Positions 1-13,541 are shown, numbered from the stretch's first letter. The stretch: DNA of 64,000 bases from Toxotes chatareus (GCA_016801885.1 CM028888.1:7238501-7302500), one strand, 5' to 3'. Numbers and translations are program-made. The notes: a model not told the origin generated them from the letters alone.

Positions 1-985
1 CCGTGTACGCAGGCGCAAACAGCGCACCAATGAACGAACTCCATCTTCCCAGGTATACTGTTCGCGGCAACTGAGGTGTTTCAGAAGAAGAGCTTGGAAA
101 GCGACGCGTACGGCAAACTAGGATTCAGCGCGAGTTGTCCGTGTTAAGTTTTTGGCAAGTTGGTCGATCAAAAACTACTTTAAACCGCTAAAGACGCCAT
201 AAGGATTGTTGTTATTATTAATAATAACAATAACAATATAATAGTAATAATAATAGATAATAATGAATTAATAAAGCATTTAATGTGATGTACAGGTTGT
301 TCTCTTGTGTTAAATTACTGTACATTAAAGTGTGTTTCCGGTTTTCCCACACTGGTAATTACAGGTAGCCATAGAAGGGAAAAATACGTTTTGCCAAAAC
401 CTGAATATTGTTTTATAAATTTAATCATCAGGCGTGAGGGAAGGTTTTTCATTTGTGGCCGCATTCGTGACAGAACTTTCTAGTACCTGAGGTTGGATGC
501 GGAAGTGGAGTAGCATAGAAGTGCCGTGTTTTAAGTTTGAATGTGAGTTATCCTTCGTTAATGTGTTAACTTCTTGTTAACCGAGGTGTCGTGTTCGTAT
601 TATGTGACCTGCTGCTAATTCCTATGTCCCTTACATCTAATAGCTATCTGATTGTTTCAGTTTCGTTTTTTCGCATTCAAGTGAGTTTTGTTTTTAGTAA
701 AGTGAATCATGCTGATTTGAATGCACTAAACCAGTGGCTGTCACTCTTTCTGGCACTCCCCCATTTCGAAGGCCCCCAAAAAAGTTCACGCCCCCCACCC
801 CACAGTTTTATCAATCAAAAATAATTGATAGTGTTTGAGACCCACATCACTAAATGGTGATTTCTTGTGTATTGCAAGTTGCTCAAAAATAATCATATTT
901 CTTTTCCTGTAGTTCCTTGTAGGCAAGATACTTTATCACCTCCTTTCAGTGTTGTGAAAATTCAGCTGGAAACCCCACATTAACT
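1..985. other. Upstream region of the fam111-like gene
   Basis: No coding exon was recognised here. The segment should hold the promoter and 5' untranslated part of the fam111-like gene on the + strand. A polypyrimidine stretch and AG at about 949-950 (tcctttcag) looks like an acceptor for the exon carrying the ATG at 986, so an earlier non-coding exon probably lies in the first few hundred bases. An AT-rich run of ATT/AAT triplets occupies about 208-265. Small open frames here have no recognisable protein features. Confidence 0.4.
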
Positions 986-3420
986 ATGGAGCCAATGCTG
1001 AAGACCAAAATGAGGGACCAATGGACGAAACTGTCAAGGTACTGATTTTCTCCTGTGTAATGAAATGTGATTCAAGTTGTTTCAAATGCATGTATATAAC
1101 CTTTACTACAAATTTTGATTATGTATTTACATGGGTTTAGAAATTCATCTAGTTTTGTATCTCTTATCAAGGAAATACATGAAAAAATAACAGAAATGTG
1201 TCAAGTCTTAAGCATGCATTTCATAATACATTAGGATTAATAACATCTCTTTTCTCAAGAATAAAACAGACAGCCACAACGTGGAGAGCAGTCAACCCCA
1301 TAGTTCACAACTTGCTGCAAAGGTTTGTCTTATTTTTAAACTATAGAGGAAATGCACTGGGACTTATTTTTCTTTTCAAAATGTAATGATTTTTGTTGGA
1401 TGGTTTCTTTAACTTTAGGAGAACATGATAAAAAATGATTTAGCATGTGTTAGCATGTATTTTTGTTTTACTCCAGTCATGATTTTGAGACAACATAACA
1501 AGTGTGGGATTGCTTTAAAGACATTACAATTGTTGAATTAAATGAGGCTTAACTGTCTTTCATTCCTAGAAAGAGGAGCCACATCCAACTCATTCTTTCG
1601 AGTGGTGCTTAGATGGCAAGAAACCCACATTTGTAACCTGCAACAAAACCGGGACTGTTGAGGACTCCCTGAGAAGAAGTTCACAGTTTAGAAATACAGT
1701 GGAAAAGAACAAAGGCAAAGAACTTGTCATTTTAAGAGATGGGAAAGCTATCACTTCACACTTTCCATGCAGCTTAATTAAAAATGAGCGTCTAACTGTC
1801 CAGTATGTTAAAACTAAAAACGAGGCAAAGCAAAGTACCAGCAGACAGGGGTCATCTGATGAGCTTGTGATATTTAATGTGCTGGCAAAAGGAGGTAAAG
1901 ATGTAGTGAAAATCCTGACAAACCCAGAACTAAAAACAGTCACTCAGGACATTACTGTTTATGCATACAAAGGGGAAAAAGTGAAGCAAGCTTTAAGGAG
2001 AGATGGTCGTTTTCTGAATGTCATATTCAAAAAGTACTGTGTGCTCTCTCACACAGTCACTGAAGTAACTGTGGAAATGTCCAATCTCGTTGATGATCTT
2101 GGTGGGCAAACTTACAAGATCGTACAACTCAGTAAGTCCAGTCCACCAGATAGTCAGCCTGGTAGTCTTGATGATGCTTACATGATGCCAAGTGAGACTC
2201 AGAGATCTGACTCTGATGAAAAGCAAGATCCTTCACAGGAGCCTGCCACAACCTTGTCAGAGAATGACAGCACTTTTACTGTGCTAAATGGTAATGCGGC
2301 ACCAGAAAAAATGTTACGGGAAATAACTGATTCGGAAAGAATGCAGAAACACTTATCTTCGCAGTATAAAAATTCAGTGAAAGGGATGAAAGATGTTTCT
2401 AAGCTTTCTCGTATTCAGAACCTCTTGCGTGTGGAATATGGAAAGAATGTTCAGACATGCACGGAAGTGAAAACAATGAGGAAACTGATGGACCTTAGTA
2501 ATTCTGTTTGTCATGTGAGAATTAATGGGAGTCCCGGTGGAAGTGGCTTTCTATTATTTGGCAGTTTTGTCCTCACAAATTGTCATGTACTTGAAGGCAT
2601 CACAGGGAAGCTTTATGTTAAGGTCACTGTCCATTTCTCTTATGAAAGTCTAGACCACATTGAGGGAGGACAAGAGTTAGGATCAGAAGTTGAGGTGGAA
2701 GAGGTCACTGCCTTTGAATATTCCGATGCATCAGGAACCATGTATGACTGGGCTTTGTTGAGGCTCAGGGCTAATCAGGAATTGCCTGATTGCCTGTTAA
2801 CACACTTTGGATTCCTTCCACAAAGTGGTGGAATTTGCATTATTGGGCATCCTGATGGTGGTCTGAAAAAAATAGATGCATGTGCGATTGTTCCATCTCA
2901 TGACCATAACCGGGTTGTGGCGAAACATTACCATGAAAATCAAGAGAACATTCAGCTGGTTACTCACCGTTTCTTTGAACGTGTGGCGGAATGTCTTCCA
3001 CAGAACAGACAGGTCCTGACTTACGAGTCTTGTTTTTATTTTGGGTCATCTGGCTCTCCTGTCTTTGATAAGCACTGCAACGTTGTTGCAATGCATTCAG
3101 GGGGATATGCCTACCTCAATGCAAGGGGCCAAACACAGAGCGTCATAGAGTACGGCTACCCTTTGTCCAACATTATCGAACACATGATTCTCCAGCTGGT
3201 GTTCAAAAGAAAGTTTGATGTGTTGAAGACATACCTCACTTGCAGCTTTGCACACCACCGAGACATAATGAACAATGTGAAGAAACTGGTTGAGGGCAGA
3301 AACCTCACACAATTTAAAGAGACAGTCAGTAGTTTAGTGGCCACACCTGACAACAGTTTGAAGATGTTCTTTGAATTCTTCTCTCAGAAAGAGGAACCCA
3401 TCCCAATGGATGAGGTGTAA
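986..3420 (+). CDS. FAM111-family trypsin-like serine protease
   Basis: Three coding exons fit one frame: 986..1038, 1274..1322 and 1570..3420 (1953 nt, 650 aa, stop TAA). The C-terminal half is a trypsin-like protease domain. The triad can be read: His373 in the NCHV motif, Asp427 in YDWALL and Ser528 in GSSGSP. Human FAM111A uses His385, Asp439 and Ser541, so length and spacing agree. The family acts in the nucleus; human FAM111A is linked to replication-fork protection, DNA-protein crosslink removal and host-range restriction. The N-terminal half (about 35-330) is lysine-rich and less conserved. The open frame also begins at a GTG at 1699, but it continues upstream to the splice acceptor at 1568-1569, so that is not the true start. 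The short exon 2 uses the acceptor AG at 1272-1273, which is the one that keeps frame; exons 1 and 2 are less certain than exon 3. The A or B paralogue cannot be assigned. Confidence 0.85.
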
Positions 3421-4270
3421 GTGTACACTCACTGTTTAACATTTAAAAGCAATTGTGTGATACAGGGTATTGCATTTTGTTGTACTATATCTATTGTGTT
3501 GGTTATTGTTTTGAAAAGGTGTCTTGAAATGAGAACTGGAATCCCAGATAAACTAAAACTAGGTCTTTCTTTCATACTCTGTAAGAAATTAAGAATTATG
3601 ATTGTGTGACGTTCAATAAGTGCTTTTTTGTGTTTAGATTTTGGTTATCTCATGTATTCTGTCAACATTATAAATGTTTGAATTAGATCAAATTTTGAGT
3701 TAAACTTACAGAATCTGTTGAATATCTCTGACACTGACTTTCTACATTTTATGACGGTTGATAGTGAAACTAAACACTTTGATGTTGTTTGTAAGTTATC
3801 ATGAAATACAGGAACAGAACTTGATGCTAAAATGCCATATCTGTAATGCAGGTTTGTTATGCATGTGTGTAATGGGATTAAAACAAAGCAAAGTTGCATT
3901 TGGATTTTAATTTTTGGTCACCAGACAGATGAATGCAGAAACAAATGGGTAATAAGACTGAAAATCGCTTGTGTTAAAGGACTCTGTCAGCCAACCAGTT
4001 CACTTTCATGTGTTAGGGATCAATTTGAGGCAATCAAGGAATCACAGCTGCCAAAAGATCCCCAGAAGAAATGACTTGGATCTGTTTGTCAAGCTCCAAA
4101 CACTCCACAGGATTTCTTTCTTCATGGTTCCAGCTTTGTGTTTTACTGTAGTGAGTCGGATTGAACAGCAGGTGGAGATATTTTCACAGCTTGATGCTTT
4201 ATTCTTCACATGGATACCCATTAGCTTCCACAACGTGATTGTCATGTATTGCCTGTGATCCACATCAAAG

Positions 4271-4276
4271 AATAAA
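4271..4276 (+). terminator. Poly(A) signal of the fam111-like gene
   Basis: AATAAA lies about 850 bp after the fam111-like stop codon. It is the only canonical signal before the next gene, whose ATG follows at 4453. The 3' UTR would be about 870 nt. Confidence 0.6.
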
Positions 4277-4452
4277 CATTTCTTTTTATTATTCATCATA
4301 AACAGCATTTTATTATTATAATCTTTTTCCTTTTTTTGGCTGAAAAAAGAATAAAAACAAGATCGTTTAATGCCGGCGGAACGCTTCACCCAGAGTCAAT
4401 TTTCTACACGGACAGTTTTGTTGAAACGAACCAAAACCGAGGGCCTGGCAAA

Positions 4453-6821
4453 ATGGAAGTGTAAGATTTCTCTTAAGTGATTATTACAGGTTTTGTTTTT
4501 AAACAGTCAGTTTATCTATTGGCAGTTATATAGTGTTTATTTCAACTGTAGACAAACAATGTGGTTAAAGTTAAACCACTACGACTCCAGCTTGTCGGAA
4601 ACAGGAGTGTAACGACACATCTGTTTCAGACATATTTTCAAGCGTCTGATTTGGTCTAGTTTCTCAAATGTGAGGATTAATTTTTTTCTATGTTACTGGT
4701 AATTGGCATAAGAAATTAGTATTTCTGGGTTTTGGACTTTTTTTTAATGACTTGTGCTTTCGGGAAATTGTTCTTAGCGTTTTCACCACCTTCTATCGTT
4801 TTACTGACTAAATTGTGTAACGGACAAGAATCTAAACATCATTAACGCCAAAAACCTTTGCACAGAATTTGACACAATAATGGAAAAAACAAAAGCTACA
4901 GTGTTGTGATTTTTTTTAAATACCTCGTCTACATATTATCTCTCACTATATAAAACGTTTCTTCTGTTAATGAAATCAAAATAATCCAAACTCAAAGGAT
5001 ACCTGAGCGCACGCTGCTCTCTAAATGAAGACTGTGAGATGCAGTTAAAAGCTTCAAAAGTGGCTGAACTGACTTTTGAGAAGAGATTATTTGGTTACAT
5101 ATACGTTTTCTTAAAAATGTGCATAAATATTTTTTTTTCTTCTTTTCAGGAAAAACGCCAATGCTGCTATGCTCAGTAACTATGAAGTAAGTTCATGCGT
5201 TCTGTCACACTGTTTGACTTAAAATGTCCAGTAAAGACATGAAAGTATTTTAGTGTCACTTCATATTTGTCTGTCTGTGTGTTTCTCAGGTGTTTAAACT
5301 CCTGACAGACCTGAAGGAACAAAGGAAGGACAGCGGGAGGAACAAGCACAGCACTGGGCAGCAGAACTTAAACACCATCATGTATGAGGTCAGCTCACGT
5401 CCTCTCCTTCTGCGGAATGACTTTAACCTGCTCGGTTTGCCTGTGGCGTTGCATTTACACTCTGACAAAAGCTCGCCCACAGTTTCCGCTGCATCTCCCC
5501 ACAGACGCTGAAGTACCTGTCGAAGATGCCCTGCAGCAGACAGAGTCCAGAGATCGTCAAAGAGTTCCTCACCACCATGATGCCCCACAAACTCACAAAG
5601 TCAGTAAGATCACAGAAAGGCTTAGTTTTCATGTTTTCCTTTGGTATTTACAAAAACAAATATATATATACATATATAGAATGTAAAGATATATAGACAC
5701 ATGTGCTGTATTTGTGTACTGTTACATATACCATATACACAATGATGATATTTTTTCCCCCCAATTTCATCAGGGCTGAGAAACTGCAGTTACTTAACCA
5801 CCGACCACAGACAGCAGTGGAAATTCAGCTGGTAAGTGTAGAAAATGAAGAAGTAGAAAATGAAACAATATGTTATGATCTGATTTTGAAGATTTCAGTC
5901 TTCAGTAAATGGGGCTGAGAGTCACAGAATGGTAGGCAAGTACTGGGAAATGGACTGGTAAAGTGTTAGTTTTGTGTTTGTTTTTCATAGGACTTTTTTG
6001 ACACTAAGAAAACTATAGAATAACACCAGCCCCACTCGCTTTTGTCTTTTTAAGACTCTGCAATAAATCTGTTTAGTTATAACTCTATAGGCCAAGTTGT
6101 ATGGAGCCACATACTGTACTGTTGTTCAAATGGCTCCGTTGATTCCATTACTGTAGGTCACCCATTGGTGGGACATTTAAAGTGTCTGAATCTGTGTCAC
6201 TGATTTTGCTCACCATGAAACATGACATATACAGCTCCTACTCTCAAGCCATACAGCTTCTGGGGGATTTCAGACGTTCAGTCCATCGTCAGAAACACAA
6301 ATACATAATAAATATGGTGTACATGAAAATGTGAGATGGTCCTGCAGATATCTGGACTCATACAAATGTAAAGCATATTCAAAGCTAGAAAGGGATCTGA
6401 GACTGAACCGGTGGTTGTTAAAAGATGCCTTGCCTTGTTTACTGTTATTATCCCACATGATTCCTGAGAGTTTAACTTCTTGTTTTTTGGTTATCATTTG
6501 AATTTGCCAACATCTGAGTTACAAAACCACACATTTATTCTGTTAGTTTGTGTGGAAAACAAAGCTCAAGCAAAATTTACACCAAAGTAGAGAAATGCAG
6601 TTTGTCTGTTTCATTGGCACAGCAAAATATGTGAGTACCAAATAGTGGGAAAAAAAGTTTCTTTTTGTGTTCAGATGGTAGAAGAGAGTGAAGAGCGTTT
6701 ATCGGAGGAGCAGATTGAGGAGTTGATCCAGATGGTGGCAGGCGTCCTACCTGGTGACCCTGAACAGGAAAACGCAGCTCCAGCAGAAGCAGAGATGGAT
6801 GAAGGCGGTGAACAGCCATGA
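4453..6821 (+). CDS. crcp: RNA polymerase III subunit RPC9 / CGRP-receptor component protein
   Basis: Six coding exons: 4453..4460, 5150..5186, 5290..5388, 5505..5599, 5774..5831 and 6675..6821 (444 nt, 147 aa). All junctions are GT-AG and the frame is kept. The protein starts MEVKNANAAMLSNYEVF and contains TDLKEQRKDSG, NKHSTGQQNLNTI, LTKAEKLQLLNHRP and MVEESEERLSEEQIEEL, close to human CRCP (148 aa). RPC9 pairs with RPC8 in the Pol III stalk and helps recruit TFIIIB; the same protein was also described as a coupling component of the CGRP receptor. The first exon is only 8 coding nt, as the phase requires. The C-terminus is acidic. It lies tail to head behind the fam111-like gene with little space between. 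Confidence 0.96.
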
Positions 6822-9600
6822 CACAGTGACAGGCCAGAAGTGACCCACAGGTGAAGAACTGGAGAGGCGTTATATTTGCTTTAACCTGTGCCGTTTTGCG
6901 CCACTGCTTGAACTGAGCAACTTGCTGACAGAAAGGATGCACAGTGGCTGTCTGGCCACGACTAAAGGGACCTCATTACCTCTGAAACACCTCATGAAGT
7001 GATTCACATTAAGGTGAATCACTTAATGAATGGAAGCAAATAAGCACATTGTGGTTTACATGTATGTGTGTGCTTACAGCTGGATTCAGATCAGACATGC
7101 ACACACTTTCGTAAGCACGGGTTTTTGGACAGTGAGTCACACTTGTTTTGCTCCTGACTCATCTAATTTGTGTTTCACGTCAGATAATGTTCATGCAGAG
7201 ACAGTCTGCTATTAACCCGTTATATTTTTTGGTTTCTGACTTAAGGTTAATTGCCAGTTTCTACCATGGACCATAGAAATAAGGGATTTGTTGCTTTGTG
7301 ATTTCCAAAGCTGTAATATATGTCAGTCATGCAATTAAACTTGTATTGGTCAGACAGTGTTATCAGAGTGGCTGTGTAATAACCAAGAGAGTAGACAGTA
7401 GGGACCAAGAAGTGATCTTTGTCTCTTATTTGTGAGTAGAAGTGTTACCCTTTTTAAACGTGCTGACCCTTTTCCTCTGTTAACAAAATGAAACCTAACA
7501 GCTGAAATGTGTCTGCAGCTTTTTGTCACTTTGAATGACATGGTCAGGAAGCAGGGGAGTAGGAGAGTTAACTCTACATTTCCCTTTCAAACAAAGGCTG
7601 TAGATGTTTTCTGAACGTTGATGTGCTAAAAGAACATCTAAAAGAGGAATTAACTGTTCTTGTGTGGCTCAGCATGTCAGACTGTGAAGAGCTGGTCCTA
7701 TACTGGGGCTATAATCTGAAACACATTTGACAGTGGTGTCACCTTCAGCTACAGAAGACAAGTATCCTTTCTGTGCCGTACAGTAGGTCAGTGAATGCAA
7801 CACAAAGGTAGAAAGCACCCGTGGGATGCCATAAACTCAATGCATTGGTCATTCAGTTTTCTGTAAATGTAGTTATTTTAGGAGTCTGTCTGAAGACTAT
7901 ACTGGTAATGAGTGGTGATAGTAATTGGTTAATCATCCTCACATAGTATTATTGTAGTCATTTAGCTCAACACACTTTTTTTTTTTTCAGTTGTTGGTTA
8001 GTCACAGATTCAGATATTTCACAGGAAATAAACTGCAGACTGAGACATAAACCCACAAACTCTTCAACTGCAGGGTCTGGATCATCTTGTGTTTTCTGTG
8101 CTGGGATGTTTTGAAGTAACAGAGGAAGTATGTGTTGGTTAGACTCATGTATTTATCTGTTGGGTTTCCTGTTAGTTTCCTGTTCCTGTGTAGTACATCA
8201 ATTTCCTGTTCTTACCTAGTACCTTGTCAGGCTAAGATGCAGAGGCGAAGTGAAAGTCATGGACAGTGACTTTGAACCAGCACATCTAGAAGCCCCAAGT
8301 GAGACCCTGCCATTGGTTGAGCTTAGAAGTGAAGACACTGATTGTATTATCTGATAAAGATCTTTTACACATATACCCATTCAGATATTCATACACACAC
8401 AAAACCATGTGCTCATGCACAACACTGTTGACTTACACACAAACCTTTTTTTCCATGACCTATGATCTAGCATCCAGATACAATCCTTTATCTTACTGTA
8501 GTGAATGGGTGACCCTGATTTTGTGTAAAATCAGAGGTGCTGCTGTGAAATAACACAGTGAAGAAATGTAGTTTTGTAATACTGAAATTCTAAGATTCCT
8601 CTTTGCGCTGTGGGAACATTTGATAAGCATGTTATCATTAAGGTTCTGAATTGCATTATTTTTTATATTTTGTAGAGCAATTTATTAATTTAAAAGTTAT
8701 TGATTACAATCTGATGAATATAACTTTGCATTACTTTCATCCTGGATCTCCTGGATGAGGGCCCTAAGGTGGTCCATGCTTTATTAACTGATCTTGTCTA
8801 GTTTTATGAGCTTAACTGTATCAGTTTTGTGCTTACATGTTACATAATCCTAGCAAATATGAGAACAGGTAGTCGTGCAGCATAGACACGCTGTACACGC
8901 TGCAACGAGAGTGGGGTGAGCAGGGTTAATAAAGACCTAGCAGCTCTTTTTTTTGCCCTGAGGCTGTCTCCTAGCCTAATGTGGCCATGACTTTTTCAGG
9001 TTCAATCACAGTTTGTGTTCATACAGCAACAGGGATGTGCTCTCTGGTCATTCACTCCATGCGTGTGTCTTTTAAATAGCGTAGCCAACATTACATAAAC
9101 CAAGCTAAAAGGTTTTATTATATTTTTTTAAGTATACAGATAAACTCAATAAACAAGATAAACAAATCAATACTCTCTTATTTCGCACATACAGGTTTTT
9201 ATTTTAAATGCACAAAAGTGCCCATCAATCCACATTCAGCAACCTAAAATGACAAAGTGAAAAAAGTTTTTTGAAATGTTTTGCAAATGTATTAAAATGT
9301 AGTTTTATTTATTATAATTTGACAAAAATTTGGTCACACAGGTCCTCCGCAAGGGCCAAAATGCATCATGAGGATCCATGTCATACTAAACGAGTTACTA
9401 AAAGCTGTTCTACAAATGAAAAGGCGGGCAAATGGAATGAGGCGGGCTTAACCTCCACTAAATCCCACACTGTGATTAAATTTCCCCTGTGGGCTTTTAA
9501 CTGAGAGTATACGAATCGATGAGGTAAAGTAATTTTAGCCTCCAGTGCGAAGAAGAAGGGAAAAAATAGAAAGACAAGCTTGGTTTGTCACAGCGGTGGA
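6822..9600. other. crcp 3' UTR and intergenic region
   Basis: No coding exon seen. An ATTAAA at 7334-7339 could be the crcp poly(A) signal (about 500 nt 3' UTR); AATAAA at 8028-8033 and 8926-8931 are alternatives. About 9226-9300 contains a stretch (cctaaaatgacaaagtgaaa and following) resembling a widespread fish interspersed repeat; its family is not assigned. Confidence 0.35.
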
Positions 9601-10036
9601 ATTGCCCTTTAACACTTCCACCAATAGGAGTCGTCCAAGCAGATGTGTTTTAGAATTCAGATGGGCCATGGACCAATCAGCGCTCAGCTTTCTCTGTCTG
9701 CCTGCGCTCGTGCGCGCTGTGGGGTTTCTACCCCCCCTCTCAAAGGTGTATAGTACGGTCCGACTTCTCACGGCTCCGAGTTACGCTGAGAGCCAGCGAC
9801 CGACACGTTGTGTAATATGTGCTTTTCTTAAAAACAAAACAAAACAACAAAAACATACTAAATGGCGAAGATACGTCCGCTGTGATCTCCGGCGGTAGAT
9901 TCTCCACATGAGAACAAACAGCGTTGTCTCTGTGGGGATAGAGGAGCAGTTCGTTTCAGCCGTCTGGATCAAGGTTCATGTGTTTTGTTTTTTGTTTTTT
10001 TTTTTCCTTCGGATTTCGGCAGTTTCTCAGACGCTG
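9600..10036 (+). promoter_or_regulatory. tpst1: Probable promoter and non-coding first exon of tpst1
   Basis: Two CCAAT boxes lie at 9621-9625 and 9673-9677, followed by a GC-richer stretch. A strong splice donor (acgctg|gtgagt) ends a likely non-coding exon at 10036. The coding exon starts at 13542, so a 5' UTR exon here and a long first intron fit the known structure of vertebrate TPST genes. The exact transcription start cannot be fixed from sequence alone. Confidence 0.4.
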
Positions 10037-10490
10037 GTGAGTGAATATCATTTTTAACGAATATAAATCTTATAACGCGTGTGAGAAAACCTAGGGACAG
10101 CGAGAAATGAATCGGTTTGTACCAGGTACAGGCACCGACAGGCTGTGTGGTTGTCGCTGGTCTGTCACGGTGCGTTTTGACTGATAGCAGGTCAGTCACC
10201 TGGTGCCTGCCCGCCTCCGGTGCATTTTTTCTTTTTGCAAACAAGACGCATCACCAAAACCAGGCCAGATGTTCGTTGCTGCTGGGCCTGCGCTTTGCAG
10301 CTGCACAATAATCCTATTTATACACGAACAAACACCATTGGCTGCGGTGGCACTGTAAAGCGTCGACCTGTTTATCATGTTTCCATCAATATGCACCTGG
10401 ATCACTAAATGTTTTGTGCAGCAATCGAGAAGCTGCAACTGAACACGCACCTTCAGGACACTGAATTCACATTTCTGTTTGTTTTTGGAT

Positions 10491-11192
10491 ACTGAGCAGA
10501 AACTCGTTGCAGCACAGAGAGGGTAAGAATAGCTCGTACAAGAATACATGTCAAAAATGATTCATTGGAGAGCATCCATGGAAACAGGTTGTAACAATAG
10601 ACAGGCTCTTCTGAACTACCATATGTTATGAGTTAGTGTAACGAGAAAATGTGGAAGTTGCTCTCCCACTCAGAGTTTCCTCTCTTCAGCAGGAAGTCAG
10701 CGTCACTGCTCCCTCCTGTGAAGAACAAGGAGGCTTTAAGTCTCCTGAAAACCTGCTGGTCAGAGATGTCACCACTATGCACTGGTGTGTGGGTGTGTGT
10801 GTGTGTGTGGGGGGGGTCCACCTGGTATTTTGTGTAAGGAGGCAATAAAGGATATAGTTCTTCTTCCGCATTTGAACACGGACCTTTTTATATTCAATTA
10901 CTTTCACATATTTGGCCACTGAGGGGAAACAATTGTTGCAGCACGGTACAAAGAAAGCAAGAATAGCTCATAAAAAAATACACATACATGTATAAGTGTT
11001 AGAGCCATAGGGAGCATTCAAGGAAACGGTTCCATGGATGGATGACTGTAATGTATTAATGCATTACTCTGAGTTTAGTGAAAATGTAGGAAGTATGAAG
11101 GAAGTCAGTGTTTCCTCTCCAGTGAAGAGAAGAAGGTGACCCTGGCTTTAGGTTTCCTGACGACCTGCAGTTCAGAGGTGTCATTTTTCTGC
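10491..11192 (+). repeat. Diverged tandem duplication in tpst1 intron 1
   Basis: About 10491-10782 and about 10922-11192 share the same order of short matches: gttgcagcac, aagaatagctc, a block around ggagcatcca/gaaac, aggaagtcagtg, and the stretch from tttcctga through cagaggtgtca. Period is about 430 bp. A TG/G microsatellite (about 10788-10816) lies between the copies. The copies are clearly old. No protein is encoded. Confidence 0.5.
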
Positions 11193-11824
11193 TTTCTGGC
11201 CTCAGCTATCTTCTGTTGACAGACTGTGATCACAGGTTGTTGTTTTCATCTTATCATTGGGCTTTTTCGTTGCCTTGTTTCTGATCACGGAACGCAGTGG
11301 CCTTTTCAAGGTCAGGTTTCGTCAGAGCAGGAACCCACAGCTAGACTTTGTAAAAAAAAACCTTAAAAAAGCATATTTTTTTTCACTTCCCTGTAATGGT
11401 GTCCAGCCATGCAGATAGTTTTGGTTTTATTTGCAGAGCTTCTCAGATATCTCAATCTGAGATTGTTGCTTCTTCTCCAGAACAAAGGAGGTGAAGCAAA
11501 TTTTCTTTGTGGTGTTCATGCTATTAAAATATTAAATACAAAAATTAATCAAAAACATTTCTTTCTAGAAACAGTGTCTCGCTATTGAACAGTTTTCATT
11601 TTGAATTTTCTTCCCAAAAAAATAGTCCCTGTGAAACAGCTGGTTCTGTGGATTATCCTGATTATTATGTTGCTTAGAATTTTTAAAATGTAACCAAAAA
11701 TCAAAGAGTGGAAATGGCTGATCAATTAGTTGATCAAAAGAATCCTAATCAACGCCTGTTTTGATAATTGACTTATCCCTTAAGTCTTTTTTTTTCAGCT
11801 TTAAACACTAAATATACTTGTAGG

Positions 11825-12166
11825 CCAGCAACTAATGATTATTTTCATGATAGATTAATCTGTTGATTATTTTTTTCATCAATCGTTTCATAGTTTTGTC
11901 CATAAAATGTAAGAAAACAATGAAAGCATGTTATAATTACCCACAGCCCATTAAAATGTATTCAGTTTATTCATTTTATTCAACCAACAGTTCAAAACCC
12001 AAAGATATTCAGTTTATTATCATATATGATGAAGAAAAGATCAAATTTAGCAAATATTTGGTATTTTTGTTGAAAGTGACTGAAATGATTAATTGATTAT
12101 TAGAGTCGCAGATTTGTTTCAGTATTTTGTCAACTGATTAATCAATAATAATTGTTAGTTGCAAGA
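11825..12166. mobile_element. MITE-like element with GCAACTAA terminal inverted repeats
   Basis: The left end reads gcaactaatgattatt and then gattaatctgttgatt. The right end, on the opposite strand, reads gcaactaacaattatt and then gattaatcagttga. The ends are thus imperfect inverted repeats of about 35 bp around an AT-rich, non-coding core. This pattern matches an abundant short non-autonomous DNA element of teleost genomes. It sits in the first intron of tpst1. Confidence 0.6.
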
Positions 12167-13541
12167 AGATGTGTTGTTTTTCCTATTTTGGGTGACTGCC
12201 CTTTTAAATCTACTTAAGAAAAAAAAAAAAGCAGCAAGGCTCATCTTAAACCACTGCCCTAATTCTCTGCAAACTCCAAGTAGCTTAATCTCTGCATGAA
12301 AATGCATTAGAATCACATGTAAAGCTTGTGGATACCACTGGACTTAGCATGGCTTAAAGCATTTAAGTATCCCAGCCAGGTCGACATGTCCTCATTTCCA
12401 GCTGTTTTTTTTTTTTTTTTCCTTTGATGGTCAGACTGAATTTTATGGGCAGGCTTCTCCACCACAGAGAAAGGAGGTTTCCCCACGTGGCATCCAGATG
12501 TGAGTCTCCCTCCACATCCAGTCTGAACAAGAGAGAAACCGAAATACCTCTGAGAAAGGGGGACAAATTCCAAATGTCCCTCTGCAAGAAGTAAAGCTGC
12601 TGTTTGAGTTGTAAATTTGTATGATTTTACTTGTGGTGTGCTTAATAAGAGGAACTGGACCTTGGCTTACGCTGACAAAACTGCTCATGTGCACATTGTA
12701 GGGGAGAAATGGGGAACTTGCATGTCTTGCTTGGTCAATAGTACTTTAACCGTAAATAAATTGCTTTGCCTTTCAGTGTGGCAGAAACTGTCACTGAGAA
12801 TAAAAACATGAGGAAGTTGTAATTAGTGGCCTCAGATATGCTGCCTGAGAGCGTGTCTGTGTTGCATGCCTCAGTGAAGTTTGATATGGCTTAAGAATCA
12901 GTGGCTCCCCAGAGGAAAGAATGCAGAATAGCTCCTTTGGAAACAGAGGCAGGATTAATTTCAGATCCTATGGATGTGTGTTCTTGGAAAAATAACGCTG
13001 CAGCCACCATCATGCCCTGCTTAGCTCAGTCATGATGGGCAGTGGCCAATGTTTGAAGTTACTCGTTATTGGAAATTTAAAATAGGATTTATGTTTTGAA
13101 ATTATGCTCAGTCTGCAGCAGGATTGTCAATCCCAGAGAAACAGAGGCATTTATTTGGCATTTGGTAAGCAGTATAAACTGATTCCGGTGTAGTTCTTGC
13201 TCAGATGTATGACATGCTCTGTGTTTTATGCACTATAGGAATGATGGATAAGAGACGTGGCTGGCTGTGGAGGGCAGCAGGCCTGGATCCTGCTCTTCGA
13301 CACCAGGGTTGAGGAGCTGCAGAGGAGTGAGGGGTTTCCCCAGCTCACGCCTGACTGCCCCCTCCTGACCTCCGTCAGGCCTTCCTCATCATCATCATCT
13401 CAGCTGTCTTTCCTGCACTCATCTTTATCTGCTTGACTGTCAAGCTGGGTCTAACTGACTTTCACTGAAATATAAGAAGAAAATCAAGTGCCCCTAAATA
13501 TAAGTTTATGTCCTCCTAAGTTCCAAACACACCCAGCAACC

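Noticed and set aside
1699..1701. GTG at 1699 as start of the fam111-like protein
   Set aside because: The frame continues upstream with family-like sequence to a splice acceptor at 1568-1569 and joins two short upstream exons in phase.
13488..13541. N-terminal extension of tpst1 from a GTG at 13488
   Set aside because: The ATG at 13542 gives the normal short cytosolic tail before the membrane anchor.
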